64,000 nt of DNA, taken from positions 32,427,200-32,491,199 of the forward strand of contig CM037843.1 of NCBI GenBank assembly GCA_021234535.1. The letters run 5' to 3'. This DNA is from Stichopus chloronotus (taxonomy: Eukaryota; Echinodermata; Holothuroidea; Aspidochirotida; Stichopodidae). Positions 25,301 through 36,099 of this stretch are shown piece by piece. The position numbers were made by a program, and so were the translations under genes. The notes beneath the pieces were generated by a model. The model was not told the origin of the DNA. It saw only the letters and a list, made by a program, of their open reading frames with translations, and did not search any database. Position 1 is the stretch's first letter. Every line of letters starts with the position of its first letter.

Positions 25301-27968
25301 CTCAAACATCAATTCCTTGTGATTAAACTGCAAAGTTCACACAAGCACTTTTCACAAGCAGCTGTCATCAATTTTCAATACTTCCCACAACAGAATCTTA
25401 TTGAGTAAAAAAATACCACAACAAGCCAAAGAGTTGTCATGAAAAATATTATCATACCATTTTGTCCATTCCTTTTGGTCCAAGGCTGGTTCTTACAGCA
25501 TCAGCAACAGCTGAAATAAAAAAAACAAATTCTTGTGTTTTACTTTGCAAGAAATCAAGAAAGCATCACTGACTTGCTATACTTTAGTAATGCTGCCTAA
25601 ATATTGGTTTGTTTACAGAAAGAAAATAAAAAACATCTTTCAAATACCAATATTTATTGACACAGAGAGATACAGTAGAGTATTCAAAGTCAGGAAGGAA
25701 TGAATTATGGCAGAGTTCTTTCCCAGATATTTCTCTGGGACGGAATAATTTATTCACCCACACTTTGAAACTTTCAAATGATGCAACTTCATTAACTCAT
25801 AATATGCATAAGGTTTCTGCAATATGACGTTATCGCTGATGTTTATTGGTGACACTGAATACACTGAAATGTTTACCAATGATTAAAAGAATTTTCTTCC
25901 CATAATATGAGTCCTTGCGTTGCACGATGAGCTTCATGCATAGGGCACTTGAACCAATTCATTACATTTTTTTTCTTACAATGTGGTGTTACTGTTGAAA
26001 GACGATAATAGCTGCCACTTTTGTTTCCATATCAGAGTTAAGAAGCATAGTTTCACAGGTTACACTATTCAGGTGAGACATTTGGGAGAGGGGTAAAAAC
26101 GGGTTCAAGTAAGAAAACATACCCCACACAATTCACAAGGGGAAAGGAATGTTTGAGAATATGAGGATGGGGTAAAAATAAAGAAGTAAAAAATAAGTTT
26201 CAATACACTTTGTGTCAGTCAAACTGTTCCTTTTTTAAGTATCGTAAAACGTGTGCTAAGCCCACAGTTTAGGGGTCCATATGTGCAGTAGCACATTGTG
26301 TGTACCTATTCTGCGAAATTATCGATAATATCGATATTATGTATATTTTGTTGCCGACATCTTGATATTTTTTCTTTGAATATCGCTATTACTTAATGGT
26401 ATGTTGTAAATGCAATTTTTCTCCTTCAATACTGACTTGCTGATGATGTGATGAATGCAAATGCCATCTTTATTACATAAGAGGCAATTATGCAAAACCT
26501 TGTAAATTCAGTAATGTTAAGTGTGCACCTTAAATTTTAGAAAAAAATGAAAATCAAATACTTATTACTTAACTGTTTCTTGTTGGCAGCTTCTAAGCAC
26601 TAGGGTTGTTTGATTTAAGTCAAGCTGATTAAAATCATGATTTTTATAAATCATAATTTTGAGACATAAATCAAGACACTGACAAGTGACAAATAAAAAA
26701 GATTACAAAGACATCACCTTTTCACTGCACAAAGACATCTATGCATAAGCAACGGTTTGAGTACTTAAGAGAAGAAATATCCAGAACTCTACGATCTAGC
26801 TTGTAATGTTTTGTCCGTGGCAGTTCACCCCTTGAGCATGTCTTTGGTAAGTGGAATTACCATGTGTACACATCGAGCATGAAATCATCCTCATCTACAT
26901 TGGGGACACTCATTTTCTTCAAATGCAACATAACATTTGCAAGTTGAACCTGCTTGAGCATACACAGCAAGTATCACAGTACTTTGAAAGAGTAACAATT
27001 TATCTGTTGTTTTTTCTTAAAATATGACTTATCTATATGATTTGTATTTGCTTCCAGTGTGGTATGGGAGTGGAAGTTTTCACACAAATGTTCTTTGTAT
27101 TGATAAATGCTTATTCACATGCAACTGATCCAAAATGATTGTTACCCTGGGACTGCTTAGGCCTAATGTGCCCTCAGTCAATGGAAGGCCACTGCGACTA
27201 CGACTGCGCCTCCACTCCAGATGGGAGGCTCAGTGGAAAACAGAAAAATAGACACAAGACGCATGTTCAGCCATTCTCAAACAGTTGCACCACCATGGAT
27301 GGCCACTGTGATGACGACTCCGCCTCCACCCCAGATTGGAAGCTCGGTGGACTTAAAAATTTTTCAGAAAACAATAGACACAAGACGTATGCTCAGTCAG
27401 GGAGTTGTATTCTGCTGTTACTCAGTGGTGACTTGGCCTTGGTCTCAGCGCAGAGCTGGAGAACTCAAGAATGTGGAGAACTCAAGAATGGAGCCGGATT
27501 GGATGGACTCGACTCCAGCACTGCCTGAAGTGACTGCGTACAGTGACTCAGTATTGCCTAGACTCGGATTGTGGTAACTAACAAGTAACGTTAGGAGGGC
27601 CTCTCATTTGCAGTTTCACTCAGCCTTGGTCTAACTTTATTTCTGGCTTTAACTATAAAATGGAACTTCACCATTAGTTTTGTGATACATGACAACCGAC
27701 ACATTGGTAGGAACTAACATACGCTTAGGCAATTCAATCTGTGGCATTACTGTTATTGTTAATAGCAACGCACCACTTAGGAGGTTATTACACACAATGG
27801 ATAACATGTGCCTTAGCCAAGCGGTCTAACATACAGGCAGCAATATACAATGCGCTACATATTACCTTTGGCAGCAGTAATGTTGCTCTGCCGAATTGAG
27901 GTTGGTTTTTCTTTATCCTTGTACACATCTCCCCGACCTCTGGTTGATCCACTACCGGTTTCTGGCAT
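16353..27968 (-). CDS. CCT4: T-complex protein 1 subunit delta (CCT4), 13 coding exons
   Basis: Coding exons in transcript order: 27968-27866, 25510-25458, 23922-23833, 23510-23402, 22528-22264, 21270-21135, 20631-20492, 20258-20162, 18768-18661, 18238-18108, 17655-17421, 16960-16847, 16370-16353. All borders are GT/AG and all phases agree, giving 532 codons against 539 in human CCT4. The protein is one of eight paralogous subunits of the cytosolic TRiC/CCT ring, which folds actin, tubulin and other clients using ATP. Group II chaperonin motifs are intact: [11 protein letters not shown] at 42-52, NDGAT at 64-68, the nucleotide-binding GDGTTS at 95-100, the catalytic-Asp segment HDALC at 398-402 and GGGAPE at 416-421. 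Delta-specific stretches match human CCT4 closely, including [44 protein letters not shown] and [15 protein letters not shown]. The last exon is less certain (separate entry). The gene converges on FAM161A. Confidence 0.97.
21864..22231. mobile_element. TTAA-flanked MITE in a CCT4 intron
   Basis: A 368-bp element with terminal inverted repeats AGGGGCTCATTGAGTTG (left) and AGAGGCTCATTGAGTTG (right, reverse complement), 16 of 17 identical. It is bordered exactly by TTAA at 21860-21863 and 22232-22235. TTAA target duplication is the hallmark of piggyBac-type transposition. There is no coding capacity, so it is non-autonomous. A related copy lies at 38459-38620. Confidence 0.75.
27188..27400. repeat. 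Two-copy tandem unit in CCT4 intron 1
   Basis: Copies at about 27188-27273 and 27302-27398 (period about 114) share ggccactg.ga..acgactgcgcctcca, a cagat.gga.gctc.gtgga stretch and aatagacacaagacg. The region is richer in GC than its surroundings. It is open for 129 codons on the + strand with no recognisable homology, so I treat it as a repeat rather than a gene. Confidence 0.6.
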
Positions 27969-28330
27969 TTTCTAACTCTTTCTTGATTGACGAATTTTTG
28001 TGAAATTGTATAGCAAATCTACTCTGTCGACGATGGAGACAGATTTCTGAAGGTAGTTTTGTCAAGCACTGATGGCCAATTCTGCGAAGCTGGCTGCATG
28101 TGCTACGTACATACCGCGTACCGGTGAACATATAGTGCAGAGAATGGTATACAAATTCGAGAAGGTTCTTGGGCACGGTGAGACTAAGTTTGTCAACACA
28201 GGTTACCATTTCTCAAGGCACACACATGCTAGGTCTAAATGCTGTGTTGGTCCAGGGAGTTGCCTCTAGTGGCAACTCCCCGGTCGGTCAACCTCTTTTC
28301 AGCAAAACGTTCCCTTTTATAGAAAGTCAT
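27969..28330. promoter_or_regulatory. CCT4: CCT4 upstream region (5' UTR and promoter expected)
   Basis: This is the sequence just upstream of the CCT4 ATG (27966-27968, - strand). No TATA box is evident, as expected for a housekeeping gene. A perfect 10-bp-stem hairpin lies at 28255-28280. Confidence 0.35.
28255..28280. repeat. Perfect hairpin, 10-bp stem and 6-base loop
   Basis: GGGAGTTGCC, then TCTAGT, then GGCAACTCCC. It lies about 290 bases upstream of the CCT4 start and 75 bases left of the LINE fragment. Confidence 0.6.
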
Positions 28331-28339
28331 TGGAAAACT

Positions 28340-29720
28340 GCCCCTCGAAGACGTTACTGCCCCTCGGAGACCCCCCCATCCAATATCAAGTCAATGGTTC
28401 AATTGTAGGTGGTAGATCTCAGAGGGTTGTTGTCAATGGAAATTTCTCTTCTTGGAGAGATGTCACAAGTGGAATTCCTCATGGTTCTGTTCCTGGTCCT
28501 GAATACTCTTTTTGACTTCATTCAAGTTTCTGTAGCTCTCTCACCGTAGATTAGTAAGTTTGGTGATGACACACAGCGCTATCAAATAGAAAATGATGAC
28601 AAGGATACCTCATTGTTGCAAGGGGACTTGGATAGGTTACCAGACTTGGCAAATGTCTTCTAATGCTGGAAAATGCAAATTTCTTCACTTCTGTGCAAAA
28701 ATTGGAGTTATTTTTATAACATGGCTATTTTGAGTAAAAGTGTTATTGTAAGAGTAAAAGTATGCTCAGTGTCGTTGTTGCAAGAGTAATTATTTCTTTT
28801 TGTGTTAAGCCAGCTGTGTGTTTGCAGCTGTATGTGTGTGTGTTATGTCAGTTATTTTTATGTTAATTAGCTGAGTTGTCCTTGTAAGTTGTAGAGGACT
28901 TAGATGTCATTCTGTTATTTGATTTCAGTTGGAGCACAATACAAGCAATGCACGCAACCCATCGTGCCTCTTCTATGTTTCTTGTAGTTGCGTTACCACT
29001 CTAAGTTCACCTAATTAAGTTCTATTTCCTCCGCACATATTTATGGACAACGCCCTACTAGACCTACTGTACAGAGTCAGAATACACGAGAAACGCCATC
29101 GAAAGGCCCCACGTTACATTATCATTACATCATGTGATCTGAAGGCCTCTAAACATTGTGCAGGTGCTGCTGCCAGGGCGAGCAGGACCCTCGAATTGCG
29201 GACCAAGACGACATGAATTTTAGTAATTTAAGTAAAGAAATCGTGTTGAATCTGCACACCTGTTGGTAAGGCCACATTTTGACTATGCTGCGCAGGCTTG
29301 GAGTCCCTGTTATGAAAATGCAAGTTTCTTTTCAGTAGAGCAGGTTCAGAGGACTCGAGGGCCATATTCTGGGCTTATTCCTGATGTCATCTCCCTCATC
29401 ACGATAGACTCAAATGTCTGGGACTTCCTGGTGAGTTAAGAAGGATGAGAAGGAATATGCTGCAGGTTTTCAAATTCATATCTGGTAAAGGAATTTTCCC
29501 TAATGGTGATTACCCGGAGGTTTGGTTCTATTCCCGTCGGTGTTCGCCGTGGAAATTGTAAGAAACCTGGTGAAATGTTTCTTTTCTGCGCTTGATGTGA
29601 GAAAGTTCAGCTTCTTTCATAGAGTGGTCAGTGAGTGGAATAATCTGCCGAATGGGTTGTAAATTCCACTTCACTTAATTGCTTCAAGGGTAACATTGAT
29701 AAGTTTTATTGTGACTGTGC
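28340..29720 (+). pseudogene. Dead CR1/jockey-like LINE, reverse-transcriptase C-terminal part
   Basis: Scattered frames on the + strand carry family landmarks in order: QRVVVNG.FSSWRDVTSGIP near 28424-28478; an FGDD version of the FADD catalytic box at 28559-28570; KGDL-like LLQGDLDRL near 28620; a PHFDYA.QAWSP-like stretch near 29270-29310; DRLK.LGLPGELRRMRRNMLQVFK near 29405-29470; and VSEWNNLP near 29630. Many frameshifts and stops separate them. The 5' part, including the endonuclease, is absent. Confidence 0.8.
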
Positions 29721-30529
29721 CACGATCCAGGTTGGGGGGAATTTCAGACGACCCCCCCCCCCCCTTTAAGATCTGAAGTTATGCTCAGCCTATGACAGTA
29801 GGCAGTACGTTAACAATGAATTTTAATTTGTTGGTCATAATTGTCCGGTAAAATGTTCCAGTTGTGGTAAAATTGACCCCCTGAAACACTGAAAAAGCTG
29901 CATACGGGCCGGCAATTACCTCACAGAGCTTTATTGTTCCATCTTTTTAGTATGAGTATCACATCATATTTCGTCGATTGCCATATTTGAAAAAATGTGT
30001 TAATGAGAAAAGGCTTGGATGAAATTTCAAAGCCCTCATGGGCAATCATGTGTGTAACCAAGAGGGTCAATGGGTTCTTGTGATAGCCCCCGCCCCTTCT
30101 TATAATTAAAAATTGAAAAAAAAGTGAAAAGCACTCGTAGTAAAAATGTTTTTTAATAGTTTCAAGGTTAAAGTTATTATGATATCTTAGTTTTTAAAAT
30201 TCCACCTTGCTACCCCTAGCATTGACCGTTTCCTGGGTTACTAAACTCAATCTTCTTAAAGTATGGCTCTGGGAGCAAGGCCGTAGCTAGGCTCACATCT
30301 TAAGATGGGTGTGAAGGTAAAAATTCTGACTGGCTGGGTGTTTTTCCGACTATGTGGCGACCCCACCCCGCCATAGTTTCATACATTAGGAAATTCTTAG
30401 GGGGGGGGGATGAAAAAATGAATTGGTGCAGTCTTCACGAAAAGGGCATCATCAGATGAAAAGAACAAATTATCGGCCAGAAAAAAAAATCAAAAGAAAA
30501 AGCTTGGGGAAAGGTGGAAGGTGAGTATC

Positions 30530-31610
30530 GGCAGGAGTATCTAAGCGGAGAGTACAAACAAACAAATTTCCATTTTCCGGGTATACTTGAGCTACATGTG
30601 CTCAGCCTTGAAATATGGATATCATGTCTGCAAATCCTTAATTCATGTGAAAAGAAAAATCAATCTATGAAAAATAGTAATGCACGTAAGGAGGGTTGAG
30701 GTTATACAAGAATCGTAATGAATTACGCATCCTCTTCCTTTTTTTTTTTGGGAGGATTTGGCAAACACTTTGATGAACACCGATTCCTAGATATTTTTCG
30801 GGGAGGGGGGGGGCAGAGATTGTCTGAATTATGTTTGTGACAAATTAGCGAGATTACTAACTTAGCGCAGCGCCACCACTGCTTGGCCCGGAGCATAGAA
30901 GAAAATTTTGGCGTTTCAAAACCCCCACATGACAGAAAACGGCACTTAGCAGGTGCACTTGATCTGAATGTACCCAGCCTCGAAATATGGAAAAATCGTG
31001 TCTGAAATTCTTCAACTCATGTGGCAAGGAAAATTAATCTATAACAAGTGATAGTACATACAATGTTTTTTTTTAAAGTTGGTACAAGAATCGCGCCTGC
31101 TCTTCTTTAATTTTTTCTTTTGAGTACTTGACAAATACCTTTTGGTTGAACAAATTGGCATATCGGTGCCTAGAATTTTTTTAGGGTGGATTGTTTCCCC
31201 GAATTATGTTTGTGACTTACCAGCGGAGTTACTATCTAAGCGGAGCGCCACCATTAGTTTACGTCGAGCGTGCAAGAAAATTGTGGCCTTTCAAAACCTC
31301 CAGATTCCAGGAAATGGCACTTCCTGGATGTATTTGACCTGCATGTACCCAGCCTTGAAATATGGGTATCATGTCTGCAAGTTAATCAATTCGTGCGAAA
31401 GCAATGTTTGTTTCTGACTAGCGGGGGGTTACTATCTAAGTGGAGCGTACAAGAAAATTTTGGCTTTTCGAAACCACCAGATGACGGAAAACAGCACTTT
31501 CCGGGTGTACTTGAGCTTTATGCACCCAGCCTTAAAATAGGATCTTACATCTGCAATTTCTCAATTGAAGATGAAAAACATTTCATGAAAAAATGTTAAT
31601 GATTTGGATT
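30530..31610. repeat. Degenerate tandem repeat array, unit about 320-375 bp
   Basis: Units begin with tatctaagcggagcg-like sequence at about 30538, 30855, 31231 and 31431. The internal landmark agcctTgaaatatgg recurs at 30604, 30976 and 31351, with a variant at 31528, giving spacings of 372, 375 and 177. The last unit is shortened by about 200 bases. G runs at equivalent places in the units are variable. No long conserved frame runs through the units. Confidence 0.8.
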
Positions 31611-31699
31611 GATCGTAACATTTATACTATTCTCGTTTCCAGAAAAGTTAATTCAACAACTTTTACTTTCTAACAATAACAGTTCTTCCCCAGGCGGGG

Positions 31700-34600
31700 G
31701 GGGGGGGGGATTTTCAACTACAATGCATCCTTAGACATAATCTGGTGCAGTTTTGCATTCATGGCAAGCACTTTTCCCACTAGTCCCAGTGAAAATCCAG
31801 CAGTGTTTACTCTCTGGCCTCTAGTTTTTTACTACTTTGCAACAACCGACGATGACTGCACAATAAAGTGTAAAGCTTATTGTGCCGACCCGTTTTTTTG
31901 TAAATGATAGCCAGCTCGATGAGAAAATAAACAATTAAGTATTATTTACACTTAAGTATTATATAGACGTCACTCTGTTGTATTCTGTACTATTTCTTGC
32001 CATTCTCACCAAATGCTATGGTCTTCCCATTGAACTTATTTGGATGTTAAGCTGTTCTACTACATAGTTGTTACATTTTAAGTCCAAGTAAAGTTTCTGA
32101 TATCATTCTCTATTCACTCTACAATTATTTAACAATTCTCAGTGATGTAAATTAAAGAATACTAAGCCCCCAAGCAGTGGATAAAGGTAATGAAGACATG
32201 ACACAAACAGTGATTTACCGGACACACATTTATTTTTCATGATTTCAACATTCTGAATCAATTTGACTAATAGGTGGTGGTTAACTGTGCGTAGGAGAAA
32301 GCAGACTTTCTTCAAAGTCATTTTAGATATATTGATTAAATCTTCCTATAGATACTTCCCTTTGAGGGTCAACAAGGCATTTTTCTTTTCTTCAACGATT
32401 TAAATATTCCATTCATGATACAGGTAGTGTCTTTTTCTACTTTAAAATTTTTTTTTTTGAAACTCTACATGCATTTGTAATAGCTCTGATACATTCAACA
32501 TTCAGTTAGTGCTATTTCACATTCTTGATTAGATTATTTCTAGAAATCTTTTTATGACAATATTTCAAAAAACTGTTAATAACTCTAGGCAAATGAAAGA
32601 GAGAAAGAAAAGGCAAAGAAACTACCATACAAACACTTTGACACCTACAGTCCTACCAAAAAAAAAAAAAAAATGAATACAAGTATTATATTTCTCTATT
32701 TGTCCCCATGCATTTTTCATCTTTATGCAGTGATAGGTTAGAATACAACAATAACTAGAGATATTTGGATTACAATTCAACTTTACCTCTAACTTTTATT
32801 TAAAGCAATTTTCTATACAGGTACTGTTTGCATTGCAAAAGAAATATTTGTCTCCCCCTCCAAAAGAAAAGAAATAAAAAGTAGACATCCAAGCCGTCTG
32901 CTCGGTATCATAAATCTGACCTACACTGCTTCAGAATTATGGCAATTTTTTTTTTGAAAGTTTGAAACTACTACCCAAAAATTGAAATAACTTTCTTCTA
33001 GTCCACAGCTGAGAAAGATTCAAATATTTTAAAGAGTATGGACAGGCTTTTGTTGTTCATGTAACACCTTGATTCTTTCTTTTCAATACAAAATGCTCTC
33101 TGTAGACGATTAAATTTGAACTTTTCTAATTTCTATGCCTTCTTCTCATTCAGTGTACCAGTTTTAGTCTTGAAACTGTATGTATCAATGTCTTTGTACT
33201 TGACAATTATTTCATTTTGCCAGAGACTGCAATGAAGGCACCCCCATTCATACATGATCTTGATGATAAGGCTAATGGTAATAAAGATAAATACCCTGTC
33301 AACTGACAAATAAAGACAACTGTGACAATAAGGTTATTAAAAGAAACAAACCGATCTATGGTGACAGACTGTGACTGCTGTCACACTGGTCCTTCCATCA
33401 TGATTGAGTCAACCAGATCAGGAACTGATCAAGACCTAATTTAAGACTATTACTAGGATTCTTAATTCACTATGGCGAATCAGGAACTCGAGTCATTGGC
33501 CAACAAACACGCAGCAAGTTGCCAAAATCATCACAGCTAGCTACTAGTTGCAATGTGCATGTGCACATACAACTAATAGAGTAACCACAATATGGGGTCA
33601 CTTTGATTCCCAGAGGTTTCACAAACAGCATTTTGATCGATCGCACGAGATTGGATTTATGTCTGTTGGTCGTTCGACATCTTGAGATCTGATGATGGAC
33701 CTAGGAGTTTTCACACACAGAATTTGATTAAGAGCAATTTAACCAGACTGGGATCCGATGGACTGCTTATAGTCTGGCATTAAAGCACCCTATGGCATGG
33801 TAACATTGAAGGGTGTGTGGAAAGATCATTACTTTATTGCATAGGGAGATTTCCTGATGGCAACGGTGCATATCGATCAGCTGCTAACCTGAAGAGTGTT
33901 TCTATTAACATCATTAAGACACGGTGAAAAGAGGCAACTAAAACAATGCTGCAGAAAACGAGCACATCGATAATTCTAAGAGGCTTTCAACGTAGGTTTG
34001 GAAATAGAAGGAAAAAGGCTGTGGGATGCATCCAGTACTAAAGAGAGTGGTTGACAGAGACAACTGAGCTTACTCGAGAACAGAATTAATCTAAATCATG
34101 TTTGACACCCATGACAAACCTATTTCAGGAAGCAAAAAATGCAATTTATTAAATGGGGTCAAACAGTCCGATTGCGATTTGCCTTTCTTGGTGGGATCAG
34201 TGTGTCATTAACATACATCTCTTTCAATGCATGTGATGGTGTGACCCATTTCTACACCAACTCTTTGCTACCTTCGAGCAGAACATTCGAATGTGTACAG
34301 CAACATCTGACAAAGACCGATAAAAACCGTTTGGAATATGATGAAAGGTTTGAGCCCTGAGAGTGCGTCAACTGATATAGCTCATAGATAAATGGTTACT
34401 ATTACTGATGAACATATGAAATAATTACATGTATACACATCATGCACACCAAAGCATCTATAGAGCATTGGGTTTATGGTCCATTCAATTGGCAATCACA
34501 CAGTTCAGTATGAGAGGAAGACTGCTGAAAGCACCCAAGTAAAATAGCCTCAGTTTGAAGGTCAGTTAAGGGCTAGTGGTATATGATCACTCTATATTCA

Positions 34601-36024
34601 TCAAATGTACAAAAACACATTTTCACTCCCTACAAAGAAAACAAAACAAAATAAAAAAAAAAGTGGAAAAAGAGGATTGTCTACTCATAACTACTATCTC
34701 CCAGAGACAAAATGTGCACTTAAAAGAAAAAATTGAAATCGCACAAAACTACAAGTCACTAAAAATTGTAATAAAGATGACAACCCGCGAGGGTGCAGTC
34801 AGATACAAAGAACCAAAAAAAAAAAAGGTGTTAAGCAGGCAAGCAACACAAAACTCCTGGTATGTGAACAGGTCACTCATCATCTAGGAGTACATGTTAA
34901 CCATCAAGAACTGTGAAAGCAAAAGAGAAAACAAAAAGAGAAAATGAAAGATTAATGAGTTTACTTGTAATGACCAGAAAATTATGTTACTTCTGACCAT
35001 TATTAACATCTTTCCTGTTTGACCCACAAATTTTCGTGCGATAGTAAAGAGAAAGTGATACAACTGTGAAATGGTATGTAGGTGAAGGACAAAGTTACCA
35101 TGGCTGTGTTATGTAACTAAATATCTGGCACACATACAGCACATGATAAGCTTCCCTCTAGCATTGTCAACAAGGCATCATTGTAACTAACGACTGTTGT
35201 CATTTACAATCAGCAAAATGTGGGGCAGTACCAAGAAAAATTCCAGTTACAGTAATTCTTGATAAATAGAAATAAAGTAGATAGACTGGATAATTTAACC
35301 CTTCTTTAATCCTGTTGCATTACCCTCCACCCCAAAATGTTCTGTTGAGTTTCCAAGTTTATGTTACTGTGCGTGATTTTTTTTTTTAACTCTCCTGATG
35401 CAGTCCAGAAGTTTGGAAGGGATGTGATGCTTCATTGGAGAAACCCCGATACTTGATCCTGAATCATCAAAGAGGGCAACTAAGACCCTTGCACTCCAAA
35501 CAGCAGTTACAAGTACTTCTCCTTTCAGTATTGAAATTGATTTTGCACTCATTCCGTTTTTCTTTCATTGTTTTTCTTTCCTTGTGTTACAGACAGGTAC
35601 CCTATACATCCTGCAAAGTACCTACACCTGTAACAGCCACCATCATCACAAATACTGAAATGTCCAACATACACTTGACATATTTGCCAAACTTGAGATT
35701 TAACTATACACTGTTATGTTTATGCCACTGTTATGTTATTTCATGTTACATGAAATAATTACATGCTATGATCTGTATCTCTAAAGGGGTCATGAAGAAC
35801 CAACAAGAACATCCCAAGGAACCTTTGCATCATTTTTCATGTCTTACTGGTACACGTCTACGTCAGAATAACTTCAATGGATGGATGACAGTACATTCCT
35901 CTGTTTGACATTTAGGCCAACAGATTTGGAATTCAAATGAAATTTGGCAACATCATGACATAAATAGCAAACTTACATCCAAAATTTATATTCTGAAGTA
36001 AAAAAAAAATCCTTATCATATTAT
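31700..36024. other. Non-coding region left of the calpain; possible 3' UTR
   Basis: I found no coding sequence with recognisable homology on either strand. The left end has a G tract at about 31691-31708. A minus-strand AATAAA at 32229-32234 is one possible poly(A) signal for the calpain. Otherwise AT-rich with several A runs. Confidence 0.4.
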
Positions 36025-36099
36025 TTATGCCAAGATAGTTGTAAATTGCGAACCCTGATTCCAAGGACAGTATCGGTCAATTCCATATGGTAATAGCCA
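36025..36099 (-). CDS. Possible terminal calpain exon
   Basis: The exon at 36282-36334 ends in phase 0 after LNE, where calpains usually continue with Trp-Leu and a short tail ending TMYS or similar. On this strand an AG acceptor at 36100-36101 opens onto a phase-0 frame starting Trp-Leu-Leu and running 24 codons to TAA at 36025-36027. The Trp-Leu start fits; the remaining tail is not recognisable and the pyrimidine tract is weak. The true last exon may lie elsewhere. Confidence 0.25.
   Translation of the reverse strand, partial: WLLPYGIDRYCPWNQGSQFTTILA

Noticed and set aside
27139..27577. Overlapping + strand open frames of 118-129 codons
   Set aside because: They run through a tandem duplication inside CCT4 intron 1 on the opposite strand and have no recognisable domain or splice context.
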